Of a DNA stretch of 64,000 nucleotides, positions 9,522 to 20,014 are shown piece after piece (positions within the stretch are counted from its first letter, which is position 1; every line of letters begins with the position of its first letter). This DNA is from Alphaproteobacteria bacterium (GTDB taxonomy: Bacteria; Pseudomonadota; Alphaproteobacteria; Caulobacterales; Caulobacteraceae). Under the pieces are notes generated by a model. It was not told the origin of the DNA, made no database searches, and saw only the letters and a list, made by a program, of their open reading frames with translations. The DNA is taken from the NCBI GenBank assembly GCA_018821435.1, contig JAHJME010000012.1:62001-126000 (forward strand), given 5' to 3'. A program made the position numbers and the translations under genes.

Positions 9522-10964
9522 ATGTCCCGCGCCCTTGCCGCCCTCGCCATGACCGCCGTCCTGGGTTGGGCCGCCCAGGCGGGCGCGGCCCAGCCGGTCG
9601 ACCTGCTGATCCGCCACGCCAACGTCATCGACGTCCGGACCGGGAAGGTGGCGCGCGATCGGGTCGTGGCAATGCGCGGCGGCGATATCGTCGCCGTCGG
9701 ACCGGACAAGAGCGCGGGCGCCTACGCCGCCAGCCAGACCGTGGACGCCAGGGGCAAGTTCGTCATGCCCGGCCTCTGGGACATGCACGTCCACTTCGGC
9801 GGCGGCCCCGAGCTGATCCAGGAGAATCGGGACCTGCTGCCCCTGTACCTGGCCCATGGCATCACCAGCATCCGCGACTGCGCCGGCGATCTGGCCGAGC
9901 AGGTCCTGGCGTGGCGCGACGAGATCAAGCGCGGCGCGCTGCTGGGCCCGACGCTCTACACCTCGGGCCCCAAGCTGGAAGGCTACAAGCCGATCTGGAA
10001 GGGCGTGCTGGAGGTGGGAACCGAGGCCGAGGTCAACGCCGCCCTCGACAAGCTCCAGGCCCTCCACGTCGACTTCGTGAAGATCACCGACAACACCCTG
10101 AAGCCGGAGCTTTTCCTCTACGCCGTGCGCGAGGCCACCCGCCGGGGTCTGAAGACCTCCGCCCACATCCCCGCCGCCATCACCGTGGAGCAGGCCAGCG
10201 CGGCCGGCCTCACCTCCATCGAGCACATGAGCTACGCCCTGCGGCCGGGGTCGCCGCAGGAGGCGCGGATCGCGGCGGACGTGGCGGCCGGGCGGATCAC
10301 GCCGGCCGAGGCCACCGCGAAGACGCTCGCGACCTTCGATCCCGTGACGGCCAAGGCGGCCTATCGGGGGTTCGCCGCCAGGGGCATGTTCATCACGCCG
10401 ACCCTTAATGGGTCGAAGGCCACCACCTATCTCGACCAGGACGATCACAAGCACGACGCCTACCTGGCCTACATCGGGCCGGGCCTGAAGAAGACCTATG
10501 AGTGGCGGGTCGAACGCGCCGCCAAGGACGACGCCGCGGCGATCGAGCGTCGGCATCGCAACTACGAGAAGGCCGCCGACCTGCTGCCGCTGCTGCGCGA
10601 TTCCGGCATGACGATCATCGCCGGCACCGACGCGGGCTTCCTCAATTCGTTCAACTATCCGGGCGTCGGGCTGCACGACGAGATGGGGATTTTCGTGGCC
10701 CACGGGCTGACCCCGCTCCAGACCCTGCAGGCGGCGACGCTGGCCGGGCCGAAGTACTTCGGAACCTCCGCCCGCTATGGCGCCGTTGCGGCGGGCAGGG
10801 CGGCGGATATCCTGATCCTGGACCGCAATCCCGTCCTGAACATCGCCAACACGCGGACCGTCCGGGGCGTCGTTCTGCGCGGCCGCTACTTCGACAGCAC
10901 GGCGTTGGACGCCATGCTGGCCGAGGCCAAGGCGAAGGTGGCCAAGGCCGAGGCGGCGTCCTGA
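9522..10964 (+). CDS. Exported amidohydrolase family protein
   Basis: 480 aa with a signal peptide (MSRALAALAMTAVLGWAAQAGAA). Amidohydrolase fold: N- and C-terminal beta-sandwich strands around a TIM barrel with the metal site HxH (WDMHVHFGG), a lysine in DFVKITDN, histidines in KTSAHIP and TSIEHMS, and aspartate in AGTDAG. This set corresponds to binuclear members related to imidazolonepropionase and prolidase-like (Xaa-Pro) exported hydrolases. GGAGAG-type ribosome site precedes ATG 9522. The substrate is not determinable; periplasmic peptides or cyclic amides are likely. It probably shares a transcript with the MFS gene 26 nt upstream. Confidence 0.85.
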   Translation: MSRALAALAMTAVLGWAAQAGAAQPVDLLIRHANVIDVRTGKVARDRVVAMRGGDIVAVGPDKSAGAYAASQTVDARGKFVMPGLWDMHVHFGGGPELIQENRDLLPLYLAHGITSIRDCAGDLAEQVLAWRDEIKRGALLGPTLYTSGPKLEGYKPIWKGVLEVGTEAEVNAALDKLQALHVDFVKITDNTLKPELFLYAVREATRRGLKTSAHIPAAITVEQASAAGLTSIEHMSYALRPGSPQEARIAADVAAGRITPAEATAKTLATFDPVTAKAAYRGFAARGMFITPTLNGSKATTYLDQDDHKHDAYLAYIGPGLKKTYEWRVERAAKDDAAAIERRHRNYEKAADLLPLLRDSGMTIIAGTDAGFLNSFNYPGVGLHDEMGIFVAHGLTPLQTLQAATLAGPKYFGTSARYGAVAAGRAADILILDRNPVLNIANTRTVRGVVLRGRYFDSTALDAMLAEAKAKVAKAEAAS

Positions 10965-11002
10965 GGCTTGCGCTTATATGATCATCGTCATTTAATGCCG
11001 GC

Positions 11003-11725
11003 ATGAGCAAATCGATCATCGTCATCGGTGCGGGCGACGCCCTGGGCGGCGCCATCGCCAAACGGTTCGCCCGCGAGGGCTTCGAGGCGGTGATTGTCCG
11101 CCGTCACGCCGATCAGCTGGAGCCGCTGGCGCAGGCCATCCGCGCCGAGGGCGGCAAGGCCCATCCGTTTGGCGTCGACGCCCGGCAGGAGGACCAGATG
11201 GTCGCCTTGTTCGACCGGGTCGAGGCCGAGATCGCGCCGGTCGAGGCGTGCGTCTTCAACATCGGCGCGAATGTGAATTTCCCGATCGCCGAGACGACGG
11301 CCCGCGTGTTTTCCAAGGTTTGGGAGATGGCCTGCTTCTCGGGATTCCTGGCCGGTCGCGAGTCGGCGAAGCGGATGACGCCGCGCGGCCGGGGCACGAT
11401 CATCTTCACCGGGGCCACCGCCTCGGTGCGCGGCGGCAAGGGCTTCGCCGCTTTCGCCGCGGCCAAGCATGGCCTGCGCGCGGTCAGCCAGAGCATGGCC
11501 CGCGAACTGGGCCCGCAAGGCATCCATGTCGCCCACACCATCATCGATGGGGCCATCGACACCGCCTGGATCGCCGAGAACTTCCCGGCCCGCTATGCGC
11601 TCAAGGAGCAGGACGGCATCCTCAACCCCGACCACATCGCCGACGCCTACTGGACGCTGCACGCCCAGCCGCGCGACGCCTGGACCCACGAGCTGGACCT
11701 GCGCCCGTGGATGGAGACCTTCTGA
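11003..11725 (+). CDS. SDR family oxidoreductase with Phe at the catalytic Tyr position
   Basis: 240 aa Rossmann protein. The cofactor motif GAGDALGGAIA (9-19) replaces the usual TGxxxGxG; NIGAN (86-90) stands for NNAG; Ser141 occupies the catalytic serine place. The YxxxK motif reads F151-A-A-A-K155, so the catalytic tyrosine is missing while the lysine remains. This is also seen in some relatives annotated simply as SDR, so it may be a non-redox or atypical branch rather than a damaged gene; the rest of the protein is intact. The next gene begins within the stop codon (TGATG), giving tight coupling with a chromene-carboxylate isomerase-like protein. Confidence 0.85.
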   Translation: MSKSIIVIGAGDALGGAIAKRFAREGFEAVIVRRHADQLEPLAQAIRAEGGKAHPFGVDARQEDQMVALFDRVEAEIAPVEACVFNIGANVNFPIAETTARVFSKVWEMACFSGFLAGRESAKRMTPRGRGTIIFTGATASVRGGKGFAAFAAAKHGLRAVSQSMARELGPQGIHVAHTIIDGAIDTAWIAENFPARYALKEQDGILNPDHIADAYWTLHAQPRDAWTHELDLRPWMETF

Positions 11726-12312
11726 TGGGCAAGGCCCTGGAATTCCTCTTCGATGTCGGCAGCCCGGCCAGCTACATCGCCTACAAGCGGCTGCCCGAGA
11801 TCGCGGCGCGCACGGGCGCCACGGTCAGCTACCGGCCGTTCCTGCTGGGCGGCGTCTTCAAGGCCACGGGCAACCACTCGCCGGCCGAGATCCCCGCCAA
11901 GGGCCGCTGGAGCAGCATCGATCTGGCCAATTTCGCCAAGCGCCACGGCGTGCCGTTCGCGCGAAACCCGTTCTTCCCGATCAACACCCTGCACCTGATG
12001 CGCGGTGCGGCCGGCCTGCAGGACGACCCGCGGTTCATGGCCTATCTGGACGCCGTCTTCGACGCCATGTGGCAGGACCCGAAGAACCTGGGCGATCCCG
12101 CTGAAATGGCGCCGGTTCTGGCGCGGGCGGGCATAGACGGCGACGCGTTCATGTCGCTGATTGCGGACGACGCCACGAAGGCCCGCCTCAAGGCCACGAC
12201 CGACGACGCCGTCGCGCGAGGCGCTTTCGGCGCACCCACCTTCTTCGTCGGCGACCAGATGTTCTTCGGCCAGGATCGCCTCGACTGGGTCGAGGAAGCC
12301 CTGGCGAGCTGA
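11725..12312 (+). CDS. 2-hydroxychromene-2-carboxylate isomerase-like (DsbA/kappa-GST fold)
   Basis: 195 aa. Starts FLFDVGSPASYIAY with Ser13 at the position of the catalytic serine in NahD-type isomerases, and has the cis-proline segment RGAFGAPTFFVGDQMFFGQDRLDWVEE typical of the family. In naphthalene-type pathways such enzymes use glutathione to convert hydroxychromene carboxylate to trans-o-hydroxybenzylidenepyruvate. No ring-cleavage genes are adjacent, so here a general glutathione-dependent isomerase or detoxifying role is more likely. The ATG overlaps the stop of the SDR gene by one base; a VOC gene follows 24 nt later. Confidence 0.88.
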   Translation: MGKALEFLFDVGSPASYIAYKRLPEIAARTGATVSYRPFLLGGVFKATGNHSPAEIPAKGRWSSIDLANFAKRHGVPFARNPFFPINTLHLMRGAAGLQDDPRFMAYLDAVFDAMWQDPKNLGDPAEMAPVLARAGIDGDAFMSLIADDATKARLKATTDDAVARGAFGAPTFFVGDQMFFGQDRLDWVEEALAS

Positions 12313-12336
12313 GGCGGCGCGGGCCACAGTCCGCCC

Positions 12337-12723
12337 ATGTCGCTGATCCGCGCCCTCGACCACGTCAACATCCGCACCGCCGACCTGGCCGCGACCAAGG
12401 CGTTGTTCGTCGACGTGCTGGGCCTGACCGAAGGCTGGCGGCCGCCGTTCCCGTTTCCGGGCGCCTGGCTCTACGCCGGCGACAAGGACGTGGTGCATTT
12501 GGTCCAGGTGGACCAGCCCGCCGCCGCGTCGGACGGCTCCAGCCTGGACCACTTCGCCTTCGACATCGCCGACTATGACGACGCGCTGGCCAGGCTCGAG
12601 AAGACCGGCCTGCGTTTCCGCGCCACCGCCACGCCCGGAACCTCGGTGAAGCAGATCTTCGTGCGCGACCCCAATGGCGTCACGATCGAGCTCAACTGGA
12701 AAGGCGAGCGGCCACGCGGGTAG
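12337..12723 (+). CDS. VOC (glyoxalase/dioxygenase superfamily) protein
   Basis: 128 aa single-domain vicinal oxygen chelate protein. Probable metal ligands are H9 (LDHVNI), H72 (LDHFAF) and E118 (GVTIELN), with the DPNG turn characteristic of the fold. Function could be isomerase, lyase, dioxygenase or thiol-transferase; the metal triad suggests an active enzyme. It is the last gene of the SDR-isomerase-VOC run. An inverted repeat (GGCCCGC at about 12724-12731 with GCGGGCC at about 12754-12763) between it and the convergent PEP-CTERM gene probably ends both transcripts. Confidence 0.85.
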   Translation: MSLIRALDHVNIRTADLAATKALFVDVLGLTEGWRPPFPFPGAWLYAGDKDVVHLVQVDQPAAASDGSSLDHFAFDIADYDDALARLEKTGLRFRATATPGTSVKQIFVRDPNGVTIELNWKGERPRG

Positions 12724-12781
12724 GGCCCGCACCCGCTCCCGGGCCCACCTGCTTCGGCGGGCCGGGGGCGAGGCTGGTCCA

Positions 12782-13363
12782 TCAAGCCAGGGCGAGGCTT
12801 TCACGGCGGCCGCGACGCAGGACGCCACCGGTCAGTCCGAAGCCGACGATCAGGAGCGCCCAGGTCGACGGCTCCGGAACGGCGCCCCCGCTGGGCGAGC
12901 CCAGGTCGATGTCCGCGCCCGGCGTCCCCTGGATGTAGAGAGCGCCGATGAGCGAGCCGTCGGTTTGCGCGATCCCGAAGTGATCCCCATCGGCCAGGGT
13001 GAACTTGAAGCCGATGGAGCCGGACGAGAGCGAGAAGTTCACCGGCGTGGATGTGGCGAAACTGGCGAACGCGCCCAACTGCTGGCTCGGGAACAGCGTC
13101 TCGGCGAAGGGCTGGAAGAGCGACGGCGTTCCGAACACGCTGAACACCTGCGCCGAACCCGTGGTCTGCACCCCGAGTTCGCTGGCGAAGCCCGAGGTGT
13201 TGTTATCGAAGGTGAGGGCGCTTCCGCCTCCGAAGTCGTAGGTGAACGGCGCGATGGAAACGTCGATATTCACCGGGACGAACGTCACCGCCGCCAGGGC
13301 GGGAGCGGCGACGGTCGAAAAGAGCGCTGCCATGGCGGCGCCTCGCAAAGCTTTCACAAGCAC
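12782..13363 (-). CDS. PEPxxWA-CTERM sorting-domain exported protein
   Basis: 193 aa from a GTG at 13363 that has GGAG six bases upstream; a further GTG at 13387 adds eight unlikely residues. Signal peptide (LVKALRGAAMAALFSTVAAPALA), then a beta-rich domain of about 140 aa with no motif I recognise, then GGAVPEPSTWALLIVGFGLTGG plus an arginine-rich end, the PEP-CTERM tripartite tail. Such proteins are processed by exosortase and released or anchored at the envelope, often with exopolysaccharide. No exosortase gene is in the window. Confidence 0.87.
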   Translation of the reverse strand: MLVKALRGAAMAALFSTVAAPALAAVTFVPVNIDVSIAPFTYDFGGGSALTFDNNTSGFASELGVQTTGSAQVFSVFGTPSLFQPFAETLFPSQQLGAFASFATSTPVNFSLSSGSIGFKFTLADGDHFGIAQTDGSLIGALYIQGTPGADIDLGSPSGGAVPEPSTWALLIVGFGLTGGVLRRGRRESLALA

Positions 13364-13387
13364 GTGGATCTCCAGACAAAACTGCAC

Positions 13388-13824
13388 CCTCGTCGCTCGA
13401 ACGAGGGTTGGAAAAGATCCCCGACTTTCGTGTGAGCCTCGGGCCTACGTACCGCGGCGGGCGTTGGACGCCTCGGGACCGGAAATTGGGTCTCCGGCGG
13501 CCAAAAAAGCGCGCGGACGGTCGGGAAGCCGACCTCCGTCTTGAGACAAACGGCGCGAAACCCTATCTGGGCGGTGTGTTCGGGGCATGAGCCTGCGCTC
13601 GACCCGGCGTCTCTCCCGCGCAAGCTGACTTACTGGGGCGATGGGACGCAGTGTCGCGCACGGTTCCTGCGGTGCTTGAAAGGCGCTGGAAACCGTCCAC
13701 ATAAATCATCGAGCCACCGCCGAGGTCCGGCGACGGGTCGTCCGACTCAAGCGCATCGTTTGAGTAACCGCGATCCGATAGGCGAGGTCTGAGACAAAAC
13801 GGGCCCGCCAGGAGTTAGAGCACT
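13388..13824. other. Long intergenic region upstream of lon
   Basis: About 440 bp without a credible gene; short readings on either strand have no ribosome site or family features. It holds a sigma-32-like promoter (13675-13704) and a second candidate further up: TTGAGA 13541-13546 and TATCTG 13564-13569 with a 17-bp spacer. Confidence 0.6.
13675..13704 (+). promoter_or_regulatory. Candidate heat-shock (sigma-32) promoter for lon
   Basis: CTTGAAA at 13675-13681 is an exact match to the sigma-32 -35 consensus; 16 bp later CACATAA approximates CCCATNT. The predicted start near 13712 leaves a leader of about 110 nt before lon. Heat-shock control of lon is established in other proteobacteria; assignment here is by motif only. 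Confidence 0.55.
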
Positions 13825-16221
<2,397 letters not shown>

Positions 16222-16282
16222 TTCGAAGACCCAGTATCGCGGCCGGCCTCGGTCGGCCGTCGATCAAATTCTGTGACACGGC

Positions 16283-16309
16283 GCGGCGTGGGAAGGATTC
16301 CCACGCCGC
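16283..16309 (+). terminator. Palindromic terminator of lon
   Basis: Perfect 12-bp stem GCGGCGTGGGAA / TTCCCACGCCGC with a 3-nt loop, followed by TGCCGTTT. Just beyond it TTGACGG (16316-16322) is a good housekeeping -35 for hup. Confidence 0.7.
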
Positions 16310-16419
16310 TGCCGTTTGACGGCTACGCTTTCCCATGCCTGAATTCGAACAAGGCGTAGGCGGGCGCGGCCCAAGACCCTCCACGCCAAACAAAAGAATT
16401 GGGCTGGGAGCAAACACAT

Positions 16420-16695
16420 ATGACGAAGGCCGAACTCGTCTCGGCGATCGCCGACAAGGCGGGCTTGAACAAGGCGCAGGCTAAGGAAGCCCTCGACGCC
16501 TTCATGGAGTCCGTCTCGCACTCGCTGAAGGCGGGCAATGAGGTCCGTCTCGTAGGTTTCGGCAGTTTCGTGCCGGTGAAGCGCGCCGCGGGCGTGGCGC
16601 GCAATCCGCGGACCGGGGAGAAGGTCAAGCGACCGGCTTCCCAGACCTGCCGTTTCCGCGTCGGCGATTCGCTGAAGAGCACGCTGAACAGCTAG
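16420..16695 (+). CDS. hup: DNA-binding protein HU
   Basis: 91 aa, normal HU length. The start is ATG 16420 with GGGAG upstream; the reading from 16399 adds seven foreign residues. Family signature GFGSFVPVKRAAGVARNPRTG carries the DNA-intercalating proline arm. HU is a nucleoid-associated dimer that bends DNA. It lies directly after lon, as in many proteobacteria, and has its own terminator. Confidence 0.97.
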   Translation: MTKAELVSAIADKAGLNKAQAKEALDAFMESVSHSLKAGNEVRLVGFGSFVPVKRAAGVARNPRTGEKVKRPASQTCRFRVGDSLKSTLNS

Positions 16696-16719
16696 ATCCA
16701 TTGGGGGGACTTGGAAGGG

Positions 16720-16753
16720 GCGGCCGTCCGACACGGCCGCTCTTTTCGTTTTG
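16720..16753 (+). terminator. Rho-independent terminator of hup
   Basis: GCGGCCGT - 5-nt loop - ACGGCCGC followed by TCTTTTCGTTTT; perfect 8-bp stem with a good T-tract. Confidence 0.88.
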
Positions 16754-16780
16754 CCCCCGCGGTATCCCGCGCTAGAAGGC

Positions 16781-16935
16781 GCGCCTCTTCGGGGAGTAGT
16801 CGTCCGCAAGACAGCGGAGCCCGCGTCAACAGACTTGGTCTTTCGGGACCATGGCGCGTGCGGCAGGCCTTCGGGCCTGGATTGGCGAGACCGGCGATGC
16901 GGCCTCCATAGCCCACGGGCGCGGCGGAGGCGTCG
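16781..16935 (+). promoter_or_regulatory. yybP-ykoY manganese riboswitch
   Basis: The conserved blocks of this class occur in order: GGGGAGTAG (16791-16799), GTCAACAGACTTGGTC (16825-16840), a GC hairpin with a TTCG loop, and GGCGAGACC (16884-16892). A closing helix can form between GCGCCTC near 16781 and GAGGCGT near 16927. The class binds Mn2+ and turns on Mn exporters. It is directly upstream of a GDT1/UPF0016 transporter, the expected target. Exact ends are approximate. Confidence 0.87.
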
Positions 16936-16965
16936 TATCGTCGTGTCCAACGCCGCGTCCCGAGT

Positions 16966-17559
16966 GTGTGCACCTTGCTGGAAGCCTTCTTCATCTCCAC
17001 CGGCCTCGTGGCCGTCGCCGAGATCGGCGACAAGACCCAACTTCTCGCCATCATGCTCGCCGCCCGGTTCCGGCGGCCGGTCCCGATCATCCTGGGCATC
17101 CTGGTCGCCACGCTGGCGAACCACGGCCTCGCCGCCACCCTCGGCTTCGTGGTCGCGCAGTACCTGACCGGCCCGACGTTCCAGATCCTGGTGGCCGTCG
17201 GCTTCATCGCCATGGCGGCCTGGGCGCTGATCCCCGACAAGGACGACGAAGACGCCGGCAATCGCACCGCTGGCGGCGTGTTCCTGACAACGCTCGTTGC
17301 GTTCTTCCTGGTGGAAATCGGCGACAAGACCCAGATCGCCACGACGCTGCTCGCCGCGCGCTTCCATGACATCCTCATCGTGGCCGCCGGCACCACGCTG
17401 GGCATGATGCTGGCCAACGTGCCCGCCGTGTTCCTGGGCGAGGCGGCCACCAAGGTCGTCCCGCTGAAGTACGTCCGGATCGCCGCGGCCATCGTCTTCG
17501 CGCTGATCGGCGTGTCGGTGCTCGCGGCGGCGCTTCTTAAGCCCGGGTTCCACGTCTAA
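16966..17559 (+). CDS. GDT1/TMEM165 (UPF0016) family Mn2+ exporter
   Basis: 197 aa with about six helices in two homologous halves, each with the signature EIGDKTQ (first at 19-25, second near 117). This motif forms the cation site of GDT1-type Ca2+/Mn2+:H+ exchangers; bacterial members such as MneA export manganese. The control by a yybP-ykoY riboswitch just upstream strongly supports Mn efflux. The start is GTG 16966 (or TTG 16975), downstream of the riboswitch; no ATG is available before the first helix. Confidence 0.92.
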   Translation: MCTLLEAFFISTGLVAVAEIGDKTQLLAIMLAARFRRPVPIILGILVATLANHGLAATLGFVVAQYLTGPTFQILVAVGFIAMAAWALIPDKDDEDAGNRTAGGVFLTTLVAFFLVEIGDKTQIATTLLAARFHDILIVAAGTTLGMMLANVPAVFLGEAATKVVPLKYVRIAAAIVFALIGVSVLAAALLKPGFHV

Positions 17560-17584
17560 GGTCCCGCCGGGTTTGGAGAATCCG

Positions 17585-18961
17585 ATGACCACGACGACCG
17601 TCCGCGAGGGCGATACGGCCTTCCTCGGCCACCCGAAGGCGTTGGGCTACCTCGCCTTCACGGAAGCGTGGGAGCGGTTCTCCTACTACGGGATGAACAC
17701 CCTGCTGGCCCTCTACATGGTCAACCAGCTGTTCCTGCCCGGTCATGTCGAGAACGTTGTCGGACTGCCTGCCCTGCGCGCCTTGCTGGGCGTCGATCTC
17801 AGCCCGCAGGCGCTCGCGATCGCGATCGCCGGCGCCTATGGCGCCTGCGTGTATCTGACGCCTCTGCTCGGCGGTCTGCTGGCCGACACGTTGCTCGGTC
17901 GCACGCCGACGATCATTCTCGGCGCGTTGTTGATGGCGACCGGTCATTTCCTGATGGCCTTCGAGCAGCCGTTCCTGCTGGCGCTGCTCTGCCTGGTGAT
18001 CGGGTCGGGCTGCTTCAAGGGCAATATCGCGAGCCAGGTCGGCAGCCTCTACCCCGAGGGCGACACGCGCCGCGCCGACGCGTTCCAGATCTTCTATCTG
18101 GCGATCAATGCCGGCGTGATCGTCTCGCCGCTCGTCGTGGCGCGCCTGGCCCATGGGGTGGGCTGGCATTGGGGCTTCGGCGCCGCCGGCGTCGGGATGT
18201 TGATTTCGATCGTCATCTACCTGTCGGGCCGCAGGCTCTTCCCCTCCGACCCGCCCCTGCGCAAGCGCGGCGAGATCAAAGCCGACCGTCCGGCGATGGT
18301 GCGCAGCGACTGGAACCGTGTGTTCCTTCTGGCGCTCATGGTGCCGCTCCTTGCGGCCTCGGTTCTGGGCAACCAGCAGATCTTCGTGACCTATCTCGTC
18401 TGGGCCCAGCAGAGCGTCGATCTGCAGGTGTTCGGCGTGAAATTCCTGGCGGAAGACCTGGTCTCCGCCGACGCGTTCGTATCGGTCGGTTGCCTTGCGG
18501 GGATGGTGATCTTCTGGCGGGTCTGGGCCAAGCGATTCAAGGAGCCGGACGAGTTCGGCAAGATCGTCATCGGCTGCCTGTTTGGGGCGCTCGGCGTCGC
18601 CTGCTTGGGCATCGGCGCGATGGTCACGCCACCGGGCGAGAAGGTTTCGGTCGCGTGGCTGCTCGCGTTCCATCTCCTGAACGACATCGGCTTCGCTAAC
18701 GTCCTTCCCGTGAGCCTCGCGCTGTTCGCACGGGCCGCGCCGCAGGCGATCGCGGGTTCGGTGATCGGGATCTATTACCTGTTCCTGTTCGCCGGAAACG
18801 CGACGGCGGGCTGGCTCGGCACCAAGCTGGAGCAGATGGGCTCGGTAAACTTCTGGCTGATGCACGGCGCCATCGTAGCGGGCGCCGCGCTAGTGATTCT
18901 GGCGATCGCACCGATCTTCCGGCGTGTCCTGAACGCCGGGCAGGGGCCTGCGCCGGCCTAG
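17585..18961 (+). CDS. POT/PTR2 family proton-dependent oligopeptide transporter
   Basis: 458 aa with about 12-14 helices. The family motif ExxERFSYYG appears as EAWERFSYYGM near residue 24 and the PTR2 signature as FQIFYLAINAG. The ATG at 17585 has GGAG at a 6-nt spacing; the in-frame TTG at 17573 is upstream of that site. It imports di- and tripeptides with protons across the inner membrane. Neighbouring exported peptidases are elsewhere in the window; there is no clear operon partner except possible read-through from the Mn exporter gene 25 nt before. Confidence 0.93.
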   Translation: MTTTTVREGDTAFLGHPKALGYLAFTEAWERFSYYGMNTLLALYMVNQLFLPGHVENVVGLPALRALLGVDLSPQALAIAIAGAYGACVYLTPLLGGLLADTLLGRTPTIILGALLMATGHFLMAFEQPFLLALLCLVIGSGCFKGNIASQVGSLYPEGDTRRADAFQIFYLAINAGVIVSPLVVARLAHGVGWHWGFGAAGVGMLISIVIYLSGRRLFPSDPPLRKRGEIKADRPAMVRSDWNRVFLLALMVPLLAASVLGNQQIFVTYLVWAQQSVDLQVFGVKFLAEDLVSADAFVSVGCLAGMVIFWRVWAKRFKEPDEFGKIVIGCLFGALGVACLGIGAMVTPPGEKVSVAWLLAFHLLNDIGFANVLPVSLALFARAAPQAIAGSVIGIYYLFLFAGNATAGWLGTKLEQMGSVNFWLMHGAIVAGAALVILAIAPIFRRVLNAGQGPAPA

Positions 18962-18975
18962 GCACGAACGGGTAA

Positions 18976-19052
18976 TGGTGGGCGGCGAGGGGTTCGAACC
19001 CCCGACCCCCTCGGTGTAAACGAGGTGCTCTAACCAGCTGAGCTAGCCGCCC
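18976..19052 (-). tRNA. tRNA-Val (anticodon UAC)
   Basis: 77 nt including an encoded CCA. The acceptor stem is GGGCGGC / GCCGCCC, the anticodon stem CCTCG / CGAGG with loop TTTACAC gives UAC, and the T loop is GTTCGAA. All arms pair. Confidence 0.97.
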
Positions 19053-19129
19053 GTCCGGCGCTTCTAATGCATGAGCGGGCCTGACGCCTAGGCGCCACTC
19101 ATGCGAGATCGACAGGAGTCCGTTGCCAG

Positions 19130-20014
19130 ATGCGCTGCTTAGCCGCGATCATCCTTCTGATGTGTGCCCAACCCGCCATGGCTGAGCCTGCGACCGTCCA
19201 GGACTACCTGAACCAACCCCAGGCGAAGGCGGACGTCCGCATCGCCTACGGCGTGGAGCCGGCGCAGATCGTCGACCTGTTCCTGCCGAAGGGGCCGGGC
19301 AAGCATCCCGTCGTCGTGTTGATCCACGGCGGCTGCTACCTGGCGCAATACCAGGGCCTGCCGCAGACCAGCGGTCTGGCGGCCGACCTGGCGAAGCGCG
19401 GCTACGCGGTCTGGAACGTCGAGTACCGAAAGCTGGGCGAGGCTGGCGCCGGCTACCCCGGCACGTTCCTGGACGTGGCCGATGCGGTCGACCGGATCCG
19501 GGCCGAGGCGCCGAAGTACAAGCTGGATACGACGCGGGTCGTCGCCCTGGGCCACTCGGCCGGCGGGCATCTCGCGCTCTGGGCCGCCTCGCGCGCCAGG
19601 CTGCCGAAGACCAGCCCGTTGTGGCGGCGCGATCCGCTGAAGATCTCCACGGTGATCAGCCTGGGCGGCATCGGCGATCTGGAGGGCCAGGGCGACGTCT
19701 TCGCCGGCGCCTGCGGGCCCGAGCCGATCCCCAAGATCATCGGCCTGGCCGACCGCAAGGACGCCTATGCGGACACCTCGCCGGCGGCGCTGCTGCCCAG
19801 CGGCGCGCGGGTGCTGATGATCTCCGGCGAACTGGACCATGTGATGCCGCCCGCGACGGGTCACGTCTATGTCACGCGGGTACGCAAGGCCGGCGACAGC
19901 GCCGAGGCCGTGGCGATCCCCGGGGCGACCCACTACGACGTGGTGATCCCGACGACCACGGCCTGGAAGCAGGTGGCCGACACGGTCACGCGCGAGATCG
20001 GCAAGCTGCGCTGA
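19130..20014 (+). CDS. Exported alpha/beta hydrolase (esterase / kynurenine-formamidase-like)
   Basis: 294 aa with signal peptide (MRCLAAIILLMCAQPAMA). Oxyanion motif HGGCY, nucleophile elbow GHSAGG, an acidic residue in SGELDHVMP, and a catalytic histidine in GATHYDV. These place it with the BD-FAE / esterase-lipase group that includes kynurenine formamidase. Export argues against a tryptophan-catabolic role; a periplasmic esterase is more likely. Its TGA overlaps the ATG of the aldo-keto reductase. Confidence 0.88.
   Translation: MRCLAAIILLMCAQPAMAEPATVQDYLNQPQAKADVRIAYGVEPAQIVDLFLPKGPGKHPVVVLIHGGCYLAQYQGLPQTSGLAADLAKRGYAVWNVEYRKLGEAGAGYPGTFLDVADAVDRIRAEAPKYKLDTTRVVALGHSAGGHLALWAASRARLPKTSPLWRRDPLKISTVISLGGIGDLEGQGDVFAGACGPEPIPKIIGLADRKDAYADTSPAALLPSGARVLMISGELDHVMPPATGHVYVTRVRKAGDSAEAVAIPGATHYDVVIPTTTAWKQVADTVTREIGKLR

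Noticed and set aside
18976-19052. tRNA-Val as an integration site for a mobile element
   Set aside because: No duplicated 3' end of the tRNA and no integrase nearby.
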